In this document: positions 6,675 through 15,296 of the stretch, in pieces
Layout of the letters: each line of letters opens with the position of its first letter
Position numbering within the stretch: position 1 is the stretch's first letter
Assembly: GCA_003133075.1 (NCBI GenBank)
Contig: PKZN01000043.1
Coordinates: 6,167 to 22,472 of the forward strand
Source of the DNA: Acidimicrobiaceae bacterium
GTDB lineage: Bacteria; Actinomycetota; Acidimicrobiia; Acidimicrobiales; RAAP-2
Length of the DNA: 16,306 bases
Reading direction: 5' to 3'
Translations under genes and position numbers: made by a program
Notes under the pieces: model-generated
The model's input: the letters and a program-made list of their open reading frames with translations, nothing else
Databases searched by the model: none
Told to the model about the DNA's origin: nothing

Positions 6675-8437
6675 GTCACTCGCAGAGGAGCCACCAACTC
6701 ACCAGCACTAGCCCGCAATGTCGCTTCCACCTCGCTTCGTTGCCGCTGCAGTTCAGCGGCGTCGCGCCGTGATGTCCAGGGACGGAGCGTGAGCACGATA
6801 GGTCTCGCCGCGCGTAAGAGCAGCAGTCCGTATCCCGCCCGGATGAGCCGAATGCTGCTCGGGTCCAAAATCGAGCGTTGGCGAGTCGATTCGGTGACGT
6901 TGCGACCACCGCCGGCTTGGCGCGTCGTCGACACTTCGGGGCTCTCTCGTTCACCGATGAGGTTCGCCAGATCGCGCAGGTCGTCCGCATTGCTCGAACC
7001 GCCAAGGATGATCTTGGAGGTCGCCGAGTCCCAGATTGCCTGAGCTTGTTCGCCGCCCCAACGGTCACGCGCCTGGGCCAAGGACTGCAGCACGGCAACA
7101 GTCGTGATGCCGGTGCCGCCGCCTTCACTCATGAGCGCCCCGAGCGAGGGAAGCGGATAGTTCGCCGATTCGTCGAGGATCAGCGACACCGGCGGATCAA
7201 GTCGAGCTCCGGGTGAAGCACCCGCGAGTTGCCGGGCGGTCTCCACGACGTCCTCGATGAGCGCAGAAACCAGATTCGCCGTGGCGAATGCGCCCGAGCT
7301 CGTCCCAAGTAAGTACAACGTGCCGTTCTCTCGGAGGAATCGCTCGGGGCGAAACTCCGCGCCCGCGGCGGGGGTCAACTGCTCGATCACCTGAGGACTC
7401 GCCAAAGGGGCGAAGACCGAACTGACGACCGACCAGATGTTGCCTCGTTGTCGCGGCTCGAGGCCGACGACCGCTCCAAGACCCCTCGCCCACAGCGGGG
7501 TTGCCAGCGCAGAGGTGTGGAGTATCTCGACTGCCTCTTTTGCTTCGTCCGGTGACAAGCTCCATCGGTAAAGGTCCGTGACGGTGCGTCCACCAACGGC
7601 GGCGGCCTGCAGAAGACAACGCACCACGACCTCGGTCTGCTGTTGCCAGAAGTTCCCCTCGGTGAGGCGACCGGCCGCTCCGGCACAGAGCGCTCCAGCC
7701 CGGAGCATTGCCGTTTGGGGGTGCTCACAGCCCCGAATGGGCGACCACCGCAGTCCGCCGACAACGCCCTTCGCGAGACCCTGGGGGTCGAACACGCCGA
7801 CCGGACCACCTTTCATTCGGGCCGTGATCGTCGCAGACAAATTGTCGGTTCGCGTGCTCGTAGTCACCACCGCGCCCGGCGCGTCCAGGATGAAAGGGAT
7901 GACCAGGTTCAGTCCCTTTCCGCTGCGCGGTGGTCCGAGGATGACCATCGAATCCTCGACACTCGCAAAACAGTCAGCGTTGCGACTCCGCCCCACGAAG
8001 AAGCCGAGCTCATTCGGTTTCGGTTTCTCCAGCGACGGTCGTAGCACGATCCCTCGACTGAGCAAGTTCTTTGTCCCCGCGGCGTGGAGTACCTCGTGCC
8101 GCTCCGCGAGTCCAGTTACGCGCGTCGGATCGTCGGCCCGTCGACGGGCGTCAACCTTTACGTACCGCACTCCTACCAAAGTGGCCGCTACGCCGAGAGT
8201 GAGCACGACGGCGGTCGCGCTCCAATACAGCCAGGCGGGCCCGACGAGCACGCGCCAGGCGACCGACGGGTCTCTCGCGTGGGCAAAGGCCGAGATCGCT
8301 CCCCCTATGTGGTGCGTAGGAAGTCCGTGACCAGAGGTCGCTGCGCTCAGTAAACCACCGCACGCGAGAATCAGATACAACGGGAAGGCGCCCGCCACCA
8401 CGAGCAGCCACGCATCCTCGGTCCTCCCCGCGCTCAC
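6671..8437 (-). CDS. VirD4/TraG-type type IV coupling protein (T4CP)
   Basis: The 588-residue protein has the T4CP plan: two N-terminal membrane helices (about residues 10-32 and 70-90), a linker, then a RecA-like motor with Walker A GPPRSGKG (168-175), preceded by EDSMVILG, and Walker B VSLILDESAN (about 417-426) followed by the conserved Pro-Leu-Pro-Ser-Leu and GGGTGITTVAVLQSLAQ. It would couple the relaxosome to the secretion channel and pump DNA at the membrane. The start is taken as GTG at 8437 because it overlaps the upstream stop as GTGA and lies just before the first membrane helix; an upstream start at 8527 would overlap the neighbour by about 90 bases. A relaxase, its usual partner, is not in the window. 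Confidence 0.92.
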   Translation of the reverse strand: MSAGRTEDAWLLVVAGAFPLYLILACGGLLSAATSGHGLPTHHIGGAISAFAHARDPSVAWRVLVGPAWLYWSATAVVLTLGVAATLVGVRYVKVDARRRADDPTRVTGLAERHEVLHAAGTKNLLSRGIVLRPSLEKPKPNELGFFVGRSRNADCFASVEDSMVILGPPRSGKGLNLVIPFILDAPGAVVTTSTRTDNLSATITARMKGGPVGVFDPQGLAKGVVGGLRWSPIRGCEHPQTAMLRAGALCAGAAGRLTEGNFWQQQTEVVVRCLLQAAAVGGRTVTDLYRWSLSPDEAKEAVEILHTSALATPLWARGLGAVVGLEPRQRGNIWSVVSSVFAPLASPQVIEQLTPAAGAEFRPERFLRENGTLYLLGTSSGAFATANLVSALIEDVVETARQLAGASPGARLDPPVSLILDESANYPLPSLGALMSEGGGTGITTVAVLQSLAQARDRWGGEQAQAIWDSATSKIILGGSSNADDLRDLANLIGERESPEVSTTRQAGGGRNVTESTRQRSILDPSSIRLIRAGYGLLLLRAARPIVLTLRPWTSRRDAAELQRQRSEVEATLRASAGELVAPLRVT

Positions 8438-9900
8438 GGGACCATCCGTTGATTCGTGTCGAACAGCGCCAACTCTTCCGGCGTGCAGACGTGGCGCACC
8501 ACGAACGACCGCTCGCCCACGCGCCACAGTCCTTCACCCCGTACGAGGCTCGAGAGTTGGTCGATTTCGGTGGAGGAGAGTCCCAGTGATGCACCGGTCT
8601 TCGCGTCCTCGCCCGACTCCTGGGCGTAGATGATCTTGGTGGAGCAGTCCGCCAACAGTCCGAGTGCCAGATTTCGCGATTCGGAGTCGCGCTCCCCCAC
8701 GGCGTCGAGATCGCTGAGCCGATGGATCACCATGAGATTCGCGATGCCGAGGGCGCGACTCAATTTCCACTGCGACTGCATGTGAGACAACAGCGCGGGC
8801 TGCTTCAACACCCGCCACGCTTCGTCGTAGATGACCCAGCGCTGGCCGCCCGCGGGATCTTGTAGCGCCGCTTCCATCCACGAGCTAGCACAGGTCATGA
8901 CCAAACCGATCTTCGCGTCCGAACCCTGAATGCGACTGAGATCCACGCTCACCATTGGTAAATGCGCGTCGAAGTGCACCGTCGACGGTCCGTCAAAGAG
9001 CCCACCGAGGTCACCCCCGACCAGACGACTCAAGGCGTGCGCGACGTCACGACCGTCGTCCACCAGTTGCGCGCAGCTAGAACCGACGACGTCTCCGAGT
9101 GGGTCGAACATCGCTGCGACGACTTGTGGCAACGTCGCGACAGTGTTACTTCGTACCGCCTCATCGAGCGCAGCGAAGAGCGCCGTCAACTCCACCGCCG
9201 CCATCGAGTGACCGAGCGCAGATTCGCTTATCGAGCGAAGTAACTCACGTCGACGCTGGCGAATGAGTTGCTGCCACGCGACGTCGGAAAGGTGGGCGCT
9301 AGTGCCGTCGTGATTCGACAGATACTGCGGTCGCGGACCCTCGTCCAGGGGATTGAGACGAGCGTCGCTACCGTCGCCCAGCGCGATGACCTGTCCCCCG
9401 ACCATTCGACTCACGACCGACCACTCGCCCTTGGGGTCGCCGGGTACATAACAGCTCCGGCCGAACGCGATCGAACGCGTGGCGATCGACTTCGCCAACG
9501 TGCTCTTGCCTCGACCGACGACCCCCGCCAGCATGACGTTCGGATTAGTGAGGACGCCGATGCGGTAGAGCTCCCAAGGGTCGTAGACGAATCCCGCACC
9601 GCTCCAGGCGTCTTGACCGATGAGTACACCCTCACTACCGAGACCACTTTCGGCCAGGAACGGATACGCCCCGGCCAAGACTTCACTGGTCGCGCGATGT
9701 GGTTCAACCTTCAACCTTCGATATGTGCGCAGTGCCAACTCGCCGGCTTCGCCGTTCTTCGGAAGGTACGCGGCCTCTCGAGCTTCGAGTTGAAGTTGAC
9801 GTTTGGATCTTCGTACTCGCTCGCGCTCGGCCACCCTGTCGGCGTTGGAGATTCGCTGGGTCGTGCGGCCGAGAGCTCGTTTCTCCCGTCGCGAGGTCAC
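8434..9900 (-). CDS. VirB4-type conjugation ATPase (motor domain protein)
   Basis: The chosen 488-residue product begins with a basic helical stretch, then the conserved block HRATSEVLAGAYPFLAESGLG and GVLIGQDAWSGAGFVYDPW found in actinobacterial transfer ATPases. Walker A is GVVGRGKS (126-133), followed by YVPGDPKGEWSVV; Walker B is WVIYDEAW (355-362); and a C-terminal arginine-containing sensor region follows. It corresponds to the VirB4 ATPase half and energises substrate transfer or pilus assembly at the inner face of the membrane. The GTG at 9900 is preceded by GGAGGA three bases away and the family usually starts at about this point. An ATG at 10128 in the same frame would add 76 residues of unfamiliar sequence. 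The downstream stop overlaps the coupling-protein start (GTGA). Confidence 0.9.
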   Translation of the reverse strand: MTSRREKRALGRTTQRISNADRVAERERVRRSKRQLQLEAREAAYLPKNGEAGELALRTYRRLKVEPHRATSEVLAGAYPFLAESGLGSEGVLIGQDAWSGAGFVYDPWELYRIGVLTNPNVMLAGVVGRGKSTLAKSIATRSIAFGRSCYVPGDPKGEWSVVSRMVGGQVIALGDGSDARLNPLDEGPRPQYLSNHDGTSAHLSDVAWQQLIRQRRRELLRSISESALGHSMAAVELTALFAALDEAVRSNTVATLPQVVAAMFDPLGDVVGSSCAQLVDDGRDVAHALSRLVGGDLGGLFDGPSTVHFDAHLPMVSVDLSRIQGSDAKIGLVMTCASSWMEAALQDPAGGQRWVIYDEAWRVLKQPALLSHMQSQWKLSRALGIANLMVIHRLSDLDAVGERDSESRNLALGLLADCSTKIIYAQESGEDAKTGASLGLSSTEIDQLSSLVRGEGLWRVGERSFVVRHVCTPEELALFDTNQRMVP

Positions 9901-10135
9901 AGTTCCTCCATAAAAGGCGCCACCGAGCGACTTTCCTCCATCCAGGATCGCTTCTACGGGCTCCGTGATTGACTGGTGGACCCTGGGTACCCGACGACGA
10001 CCAGGGACTTTACGTAATTGCCGATGCGAAACCAATGTTTCCGCGCGTCGTCGCTCGACGAACGCGGGATACGGCGGCAGCTGAGTCTTTACCGGTACCT
10101 CAATACTTCTGCAGTCTCGCCCACCCATTACTCGT

Positions 10136-10378
10136 CTACCGCTGCGCCACGATTGCTGGCAGTGAAACGGTCAGCGTCACCCATCCGATGATCTCTCGGG
10201 TTAGTCCGGCATCGAGAATCGCCACGATCAAGAGGACATCGATCGCGCCGACGGCTACGTACTTGAGAGTCCTCGCCCGCCTCCTTCGTCGAATAGATGA
10301 CACGGGCAAACGCAACGCTCCACTCGAACAAATGACGTGTTTTGCTCGGTCGTGTTGAGTGGGTAGCTCGGGCAGCAT
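10136..10378 (-). CDS. Small membrane protein of the transfer operon
   Basis: The 80-residue protein has a soluble N-terminal half, a run of Arg residues (SSIRRRRRARTLKY, about 27-40) and two hydrophobic segments at about 40-57 (YVAVGAIDVLLIVAILDAG) and 63-77 (IIGWVTLTVSLPAIVA). By the positive-inside rule the N-terminus would be cytoplasmic. Its ATG overlaps the TAA of the ParA-like gene as TAATG, and its stop lies 8 bases before an in-frame ATG at 10128, so it sits neatly between two real genes. I know no family for it. A small channel or assembly subunit is likely from position; the sequence itself does not prove it is expressed. Confidence 0.66.
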   Translation of the reverse strand: MLPELPTQHDRAKHVICSSGALRLPVSSIRRRRRARTLKYVAVGAIDVLLIVAILDAGLTREIIGWVTLTVSLPAIVAQR

Positions 10379-11310
10379 TAGATCGTCCTTGTGAGAGGGA
10401 ATCGCGCCGCGACCGCAGCGGCAACGCCAAGATGAGAGACGGCGCTCTCGAGTTGGAGTTTTTCGAGATCGATGAGATCGCCCTCAGCCAGGTGATCATC
10501 ACCTTTGACGACAACGACGGCCCCGCCGCAGACGACGCGTAACCAGTCCACCATCGCTGTCGCCATTCCACTCCCGATTCCGTCTTCCGAGTCATCAGAT
10601 CGACATCGAAGCGACGACACGACAACGATCGCGCCTTCAATCAATGATGCGAAGCGTCCATCGCCGAGCCCCGACCAGTCGTCCGGGTCCATCCGATAGC
10701 TGAGTGGTTCGCCGGCGAGGGCACTCACCATCTCGATCGTCATCTCCAGTGCGTCGACTGCGGCATCAGTGACGATCACCAACGTGTCGGCGCATTCCAA
10801 CGACGCAACTATGAGTGTGCCGTTCGCTTTCGTCCCAATGTCCGAGATCACGACCTGTCCAGCCCACCTCAGCACGGCCACGCCGGCCTGGTACTCCTTT
10901 GGCGTAAGACACGGACTCTCGGTGGAACTGCTCACACTTCGCAGCACGCGAAGCCCACGAACGACATCGACATACGGCGCGAGCGTCGACCACTCTGGGG
11001 TCACACCGCAGAGTGCGAGTGCGGCGAGCTCTTGGAACGGACGAGTCGGCGGATTGACTGAGGGCACTAGCCGGCGGCGAAGCGTGCCCAACTGATGTGA
11101 CGCGTCCAGGACGCTGACGATCTCGCTGCGCGTAGCCGCGAAGTTCATCGCTAGCATGGCGGCCGTCGTGGTCTTGCCCGTACCCCCCTTCGGGCCGACC
11201 ACGACGACGTGGTGAGAACCAGGCACTCGAGCGAGTTGCGGCGTCGCTACTGCCGCCGCTAACTCCTCGATCTCTCCCCCTAGCTGCCTCCTGGTTCTCC
11301 GCCCTGCCAC
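10378..11310 (-). CDS. ParA/MinD-like P-loop ATPase of the transfer operon
   Basis: The 310-residue protein has a deviant Walker A KGGTGKTTT (41-49) after a VVVVGP strand, a Walker A' like segment VSVLDASHQLGTLRRRL and a Walker B like VVISDIGT (about 152-159), the signature of the SIMIBI ATPases ParA, MinD and Soj. Such ATPases cluster next to SCO6880-type proteins in actinobacterial conjugative elements and may localise the machinery or partition the element. Its start is a GTG preceded by the nearly perfect ribosome-binding site GGAGGTGG, 9 bases away; that site immediately follows the stop of the SCO6880-family gene. The end overlaps the small membrane protein start (TAATG). Residues 195-240 are not strongly conserved in my recollection. 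Exact role is inferred. Confidence 0.87.
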   Translation of the reverse strand: MAGRRTRRQLGGEIEELAAAVATPQLARVPGSHHVVVVGPKGGTGKTTTAAMLAMNFAATRSEIVSVLDASHQLGTLRRRLVPSVNPPTRPFQELAALALCGVTPEWSTLAPYVDVVRGLRVLRSVSSSTESPCLTPKEYQAGVAVLRWAGQVVISDIGTKANGTLIVASLECADTLVIVTDAAVDALEMTIEMVSALAGEPLSYRMDPDDWSGLGDGRFASLIEGAIVVVSSLRCRSDDSEDGIGSGMATAMVDWLRVVCGGAVVVVKGDDHLAEGDLIDLEKLQLESAVSHLGVAAAVAARFPLTRTI

Positions 11311-11328
11311 CTACTGCCACCTCCTTTC

Positions 11329-12765
11329 CTAGAAGACACTTCGACCGAGCGGCAGTGCGCCGACTACGAATCCCTGCGACTGGCGCCCATAGAGCACTCT
11401 CGTCTCGCAACCCGACTGACCGGCCGCGCGCTCAATGAGCGCCACCGCCTGCGTCAGTCCTTCCTCGCTGTGAGAGGTGATCGTGACGAAGCCGCTGAAC
11501 TCCACGTCAGCGTGGCCGCCAATAAGTGCCTGCTCGCGCGCCAAAAGATCGTGGTACTCCTGGACGTCGGAGAGGTCCTGAACCTGACCGACCTTTGCTT
11601 TATGGCTGGCGTCAGTAATGGCTTCGGTCTTCTCCTTTCGCAGCGCCCGCAGCGCCTCCGCGGTGCCCAACGGTCGGGCGATAAGGGAGAGTGACTTGCG
11701 AATATCGGAAGCAAAGACCAGCGCGTGGAGGAAGTTCGGAGCGACTTCAATCCTCGGCCACTCACTGATCCAGAGCACGCACGAATAACCCGAGTCGTGG
11801 CGCAGGAACGACCAGTGCTCAGAGACCGCCATCGGTCCCGCCGTGCTGAGGCTCGCGCGCGATCCAGCGACAGTGACCTCCGCGCATGGGTCGTAGGCCT
11901 GGCGAACCAGCGTCGCCAACTGCGTTTCACTCTGCCAACCCCCCAGACGCAGACCCGCCGTGCGCAGTCCCTGCTCCAGCACCGCCATGTCGATACGCAG
12001 CACATGGACGCCACCCTTTACCCCTCGCCCGGCCGCACGGATGGCGGGCGCGGCTTTCTTCATGTCAAGCGAGAGCGTCAGGGTGGTTCGATGCGTCGAG
12101 GAACCGAAAGAGGACTGCGCGAGCAGCTCTTGGTACTGAGCGTTCGGCCAATCGTCCTTGTGTGTGCCGCGCTCGTTGTACCACTGAGCGACCTTGGTGC
12201 CGGGATCGGGGATGGTGGTCTCGAGCACCTGAATCGCTGCACACGTCCCGGTCTGAGCCAATGACGCCAACACCCGTCCCCAGGCGGAGACGCGCTGGGT
12301 CTGATCGCTAGGGGCAAGCAGCACATAAGCCGAGTGCGACAGCGCGAGGACCACCGAGAGGGTCTGTCGATGCGGGTCGTGGATGAAGCATGCCCGTGAC
12401 TCCGGGTCGTTCAAGAAACGAAGCGCGGCCGCGTCGCCGGGGAGTGCCATCATGCCCGCCGGTCGTGGTCTTGTGACTCTCGCCCGGTACTCCGTTTGCT
12501 TGGCTGAGACCCGCTTCGACCAATGCAGAACCACGGGCAACCACTCCACGACCGGCTCGCCGCGTCGCGTCACAAAGGCACTCGCGGCGGCGACTGCCCA
12601 GAGCGGCCCCGTGACGACCACTCCCCACGCGCCGTCGACGAGCAGTCCGATGAGCAGCACCGAGAAGGCGACGCCGAGGGTTCCACAGCGCAGCGCCGAG
12701 AAGCCGAGCAGCAGCCCTCGTGTAGGTCGACGAGCGAATCGGACGGACGTGGGAGCGGACGTCAC
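11329..12765 (-). CDS. SCO6880-family transfer protein (VirB3 plus VirB4 N-terminal region)
   Basis: The 478-residue protein begins with a basic FARRPTRGLLLGFS, then two close membrane helices (about residues 28-45 and 47-65), then a long soluble region with ERGTHKDDWPNAQYQELL, TLTLSLDMKKAAPAIRAAGRG and DPCAEVTVAGSRASLSTAGPMAVSEHW. This is the SCO6880 pattern: a VirB3-like membrane hairpin joined to a VirB4 N-terminal-like domain. There is no Walker motif, so it cannot act as a motor alone and probably pairs with the separate VirB4-type ATPase encoded downstream. The start is GTG at 12765, three bases after the TrbL-like stop, so translation is coupled; no clear ribosome-binding site is seen. 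The family name is a firm recollection, the VirB3/VirB4 equivalence an inference. Confidence 0.88.
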   Translation of the reverse strand: MTSAPTSVRFARRPTRGLLLGFSALRCGTLGVAFSVLLIGLLVDGAWGVVVTGPLWAVAAASAFVTRRGEPVVEWLPVVLHWSKRVSAKQTEYRARVTRPRPAGMMALPGDAAALRFLNDPESRACFIHDPHRQTLSVVLALSHSAYVLLAPSDQTQRVSAWGRVLASLAQTGTCAAIQVLETTIPDPGTKVAQWYNERGTHKDDWPNAQYQELLAQSSFGSSTHRTTLTLSLDMKKAAPAIRAAGRGVKGGVHVLRIDMAVLEQGLRTAGLRLGGWQSETQLATLVRQAYDPCAEVTVAGSRASLSTAGPMAVSEHWSFLRHDSGYSCVLWISEWPRIEVAPNFLHALVFASDIRKSLSLIARPLGTAEALRALRKEKTEAITDASHKAKVGQVQDLSDVQEYHDLLAREQALIGGHADVEFSGFVTITSHSEEGLTQAVALIERAAGQSGCETRVLYGRQSQGFVVGALPLGRSVF

Positions 12766-12768
12766 CGC

Positions 12769-14154
12769 CTACTCGCCCGGCGCAACGGGTTGACTCACTG
12801 AATGCGGTGGTTGGGAAGGTGGCGTAGGAGTGGATTCGTTAGTTGGGCGAGGTGTCACTGGGCGCGGCGCGTCCACACGAGTGTTGGTTGACGACGGCGC
12901 GTCCGATGAAGGTATCGAGGGATCCGTGCCGTTGGCTCGACCGAGGTCACTGCTGGGCGACGCGCCCCGAGTCGCTCTCAGTGGTACCGGCGCGCCTACC
13001 GCGGTCGTGCGATGATTGGCGTCATGGGTGTCGGCCGCGCTGGATCCAAGAATTGAGGACGCGGCTGGCGCCCAGGAGCCGCGGCTCCCACCACCTCCAG
13101 TCGACGATCCTGGCGTAAATCGCCCGGAGTCCTCGTGGTGGCGAGCGGTGCCACGAGCGTCGGAGGACTCCAATGGCCGCGCGCGCCCAGCTCCGAGTGA
13201 GGCTGCCGAGTACTTCAGCTGCGCCATCTTCTGCGGCGCCCCCACTATGGTCTTCGCGCCCGCACTTGCGCTGGAGGCGGAGTGGGCCATCGTCGCCACG
13301 TGATCACCGGTGAAGTGCACCAACCGAAGCGCCATCCACGGTGAGAATCCCGCAACCAGAAGTATGAGCAGCCCTGTGATCTCCTGAGTAATGGCGGTGA
13401 AAGCAGTTCCACCAGTTGCCGAACCCATACCCCCGAGCACGCCAAGGCCGATCACAAATATGAGGATCAGGATCAACTTGGAGAACACCAGCGCCAACAT
13501 TGCCTCGAGCCATTTGCGCACCCACCCTCGCGACACGTCGGCGACGCCACCGGCGAAGGCGATAGGCGCGAAGACCGCGGTAATGACGATCAGCATTTTG
13601 CGAATCACCATGGCGAACCAGACAATCGCAACCGCCACCAGCGCTACCAGAGACAGGATTAATACCGTCGGCGGGCTGGCCAGGGCCGTCGTGAACACGG
13701 CCCCTCCGATGATCTTGGTACCCATCGTCGCGATGGTGCCCCCGGTCGCGACCTTGACGACTCCCACGCAGAGTTGATCTACGGCCGCCAGGAGCACGTT
13801 GAGGGTCGCCAAGGTGATAGCGCACCCGACCGTCGCGATCACGAGGCCTCGCAGCCCCCGCCCAATTCCGCCGGCGTCACGTTTCAGCGCCGAGATCACC
13901 ACTTGAACGACGAACAGCCCGAGACAGAGCACCGCCGCAATCGCCACCGCGATGCCCAGGTCGAGTTCGAAGTTGGCCCCACTGAGCGACACGGTCGTCG
14001 AAGTGGAGAGTTGTTGCCACAGCCAATTGATCGCGGAGTCGGCAGTGTTACCGAAGCCCGACGCGATGCTGCCAAACACCGAGGTCGTGACACTGCTGCC
14101 CACGCGACCGATAACGCTGACGACGTCACAAGCGATGTCGATCTTGTCGCACAC
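12769..14154 (-). CDS. TrbL/VirB6-like polytopic conjugal transfer protein
   Basis: The 461-residue protein has about six hydrophobic segments: 65-90, 101-125, 162-183, 187-204, 219-241 and 258-277. A motif typical of TrbL/VirB6 channel proteins, AMVIRKMLIVITAVFAPIAFAG, occurs at about 181-202, and SPWMALRLVHF closes the membrane part. The last 170 residues are low-complexity, rich in Ser, Thr, Pro, Gly and Ala, with a Pro/Thr/Ser run near the end (RPTNESTPTPPSQPP), and are presumably disordered. It would form the inner-membrane channel of the transfer apparatus. Its GTG overlaps the TAG of the VirB8-like gene by one base (TAGTG). The disordered tail could extend across the wall or be cytosolic depending on topology. 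Confidence 0.88.
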   Translation of the reverse strand: MCDKIDIACDVVSVIGRVGSSVTTSVFGSIASGFGNTADSAINWLWQQLSTSTTVSLSGANFELDLGIAVAIAAVLCLGLFVVQVVISALKRDAGGIGRGLRGLVIATVGCAITLATLNVLLAAVDQLCVGVVKVATGGTIATMGTKIIGGAVFTTALASPPTVLILSLVALVAVAIVWFAMVIRKMLIVITAVFAPIAFAGGVADVSRGWVRKWLEAMLALVFSKLILILIFVIGLGVLGGMGSATGGTAFTAITQEITGLLILLVAGFSPWMALRLVHFTGDHVATMAHSASSASAGAKTIVGAPQKMAQLKYSAASLGAGRARPLESSDARGTARHHEDSGRFTPGSSTGGGGSRGSWAPAASSILGSSAADTHDANHRTTAVGAPVPLRATRGASPSSDLGRANGTDPSIPSSDAPSSTNTRVDAPRPVTPRPTNESTPTPPSQPPHSVSQPVAPGE

Positions 14155-14945
14155 TAGTTCACGGTCCAGTCATTCACGGCCACGGCGCCGTAACCGGGAT
14201 GCAGGGACGCGCCCCCGAGGGTGAGCACGAAAAAGATGGACTCGAGCGTTGGCGCGTGGTCCGGGATCGAAACGGCGAGGGTGCCCGACACGTCGTACAT
14301 GACCATGAGGGGATCGATGGGTTGCCAGCCAGTACCGAGGAGCTCGGTCCATTCCGGACTCACTGAGACCACAAGGCCGCTGACGCGCCAGTGGGTCCTC
14401 GTCTCGCCCAGTCTGCGCCACTCGGACCCTGGTGGCACGGGTGCCGAGCCCGTCGTAAGCGACGCCGGCAATGTCTTCAGATTGATTGAAGCGGGCTCGG
14501 AGGCCAGGCTGTTTGGCGCATTGTTGAAGCTCGCCCAAGCGAGCAACTTGACCCTGGTCGAAGTCGCGAAGTCGATGTCAAGTAGCTCCTGGGTGAACGC
14601 CCCCGCGTACGAGGAGGGCGAGGACGAATCGGCCGCGTCCACGGGAGGAAACGTCGCGCACGTTGCTGCGCTGGGTAGCGCAACGGCGGTCGCCAGACTC
14701 TCACCGGTCCACTCCGCAGCGAGTTGTTGATTCACCGTGCGCTCGATTGCTTTGTCTGGTGGTGTTACTCGCATCGGGAAGTAACTGGGCGACGAAGCAA
14801 TGGTTGTGGGGCTTTGACTATGACCGGCACGCCCGCTCGATGATGGAGAAGATGGCCGGACCATAAGTAGGACGACCACGATGGTGATCAGGAGAACTGG
14901 GACGGCGAAGAGCAACTTTGCGTGAGTCGAGTGCCAGGATCCCAT
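14154..14945 (-). CDS. Single-pass membrane transfer protein, VirB8/TcpC-like by position
   Basis: The 263-residue protein has one N-terminal membrane anchor (about residues 10-29, LLFAVPVLLITIVVVLLMV), a Ser/Pro linker, then an extracytoplasmic domain. Recognisable parts are AGAFTQELLDIDFATSTRVKLLAWA, APVPPGSEWRRLGE and WRVSGLVVSVSPEW, in an order I have seen in unnamed proteins of similar actinobacterial elements. TcpC and VirB8, which bridge the membrane and the channel, share the single-anchor architecture and the same gene neighbourhood, so that role is likely, but no motif proves it. The start at 14945 overlaps the DUF6112 stop as TGATG; a longer reading from 15104 would overlap that gene almost entirely. 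The stop overlaps the TrbL-like GTG start. Confidence 0.82.
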   Translation of the reverse strand: MGSWHSTHAKLLFAVPVLLITIVVVLLMVRPSSPSSSGRAGHSQSPTTIASSPSYFPMRVTPPDKAIERTVNQQLAAEWTGESLATAVALPSAATCATFPPVDAADSSSPSSYAGAFTQELLDIDFATSTRVKLLAWASFNNAPNSLASEPASINLKTLPASLTTGSAPVPPGSEWRRLGETRTHWRVSGLVVSVSPEWTELLGTGWQPIDPLMVMYDVSGTLAVSIPDHAPTLESIFFVLTLGGASLHPGYGAVAVNDWTVN

Positions 14946-15253
14946 CAGCTGAGGTTGGAGCCCAGGTTGTAGAACGTGTTGATCAACAGATCTGCGCCAC
15001 CGATGAGCAGTGCCGCAACCAGACAGACCAGCAGTCCCATCTTGCCCCGGGTCGACCATTGCGGGTTGGCGCTGTGATGCCCAACGGCCATGGCGATTGC
15101 GCAACCGATGAACCCGGCGAGCGCGAGGACGAGCCCGAACGCCATTAATGAGCCCACGAGCGTGGACAGGGTGTTGAGCCCCGGAATCGCGGTCGAATTG
15201 GGCGTCACATTGACACCACTCGCCACGAGTCGGACTGAAGTGAGTTGAGTCAT
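14945..15253 (-). CDS. DUF6112-family two-TM protein, pilin/channel-like
   Basis: The 102-residue protein has a short soluble start with SGVNVTPNSTAIPGLNTLSTLVG (about 12-34), then two membrane helices (about 32-57 and 72-94) joined by the polar turn GHHSANPQWSTRGKMG. This is the pattern of DUF6112 proteins of actinobacterial conjugative elements, and of VirB2/TrbC-type major pilins in size and topology. GGAG lies 5 bases before the ATG at 15253, which decides against an upstream start at 15403 that would add an unfamiliar N-terminus. It follows the hydrolase gene by 43 bases and overlaps the next gene by one base. Whether it assembles into a fibre is unknown; Gram-positive systems usually lack a long pilus. 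Confidence 0.85.
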   Translation of the reverse strand: MTQLTSVRLVASGVNVTPNSTAIPGLNTLSTLVGSLMAFGLVLALAGFIGCAIAMAVGHHSANPQWSTRGKMGLLVCLVAALLIGGADLLINTFYNLGSNLS

Positions 15254-15296
15254 GACTTCTCCTTTGCTGGTTGACGCGTTACTTTCAAAACGGCCA

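Noticed and set aside
9268..9972. Long plus-strand open frame opposite the VirB4-type ATPase
   Set aside because: High-GC antisense open frames are expected here; the minus strand carries the clear Walker motifs and conserved blocks.
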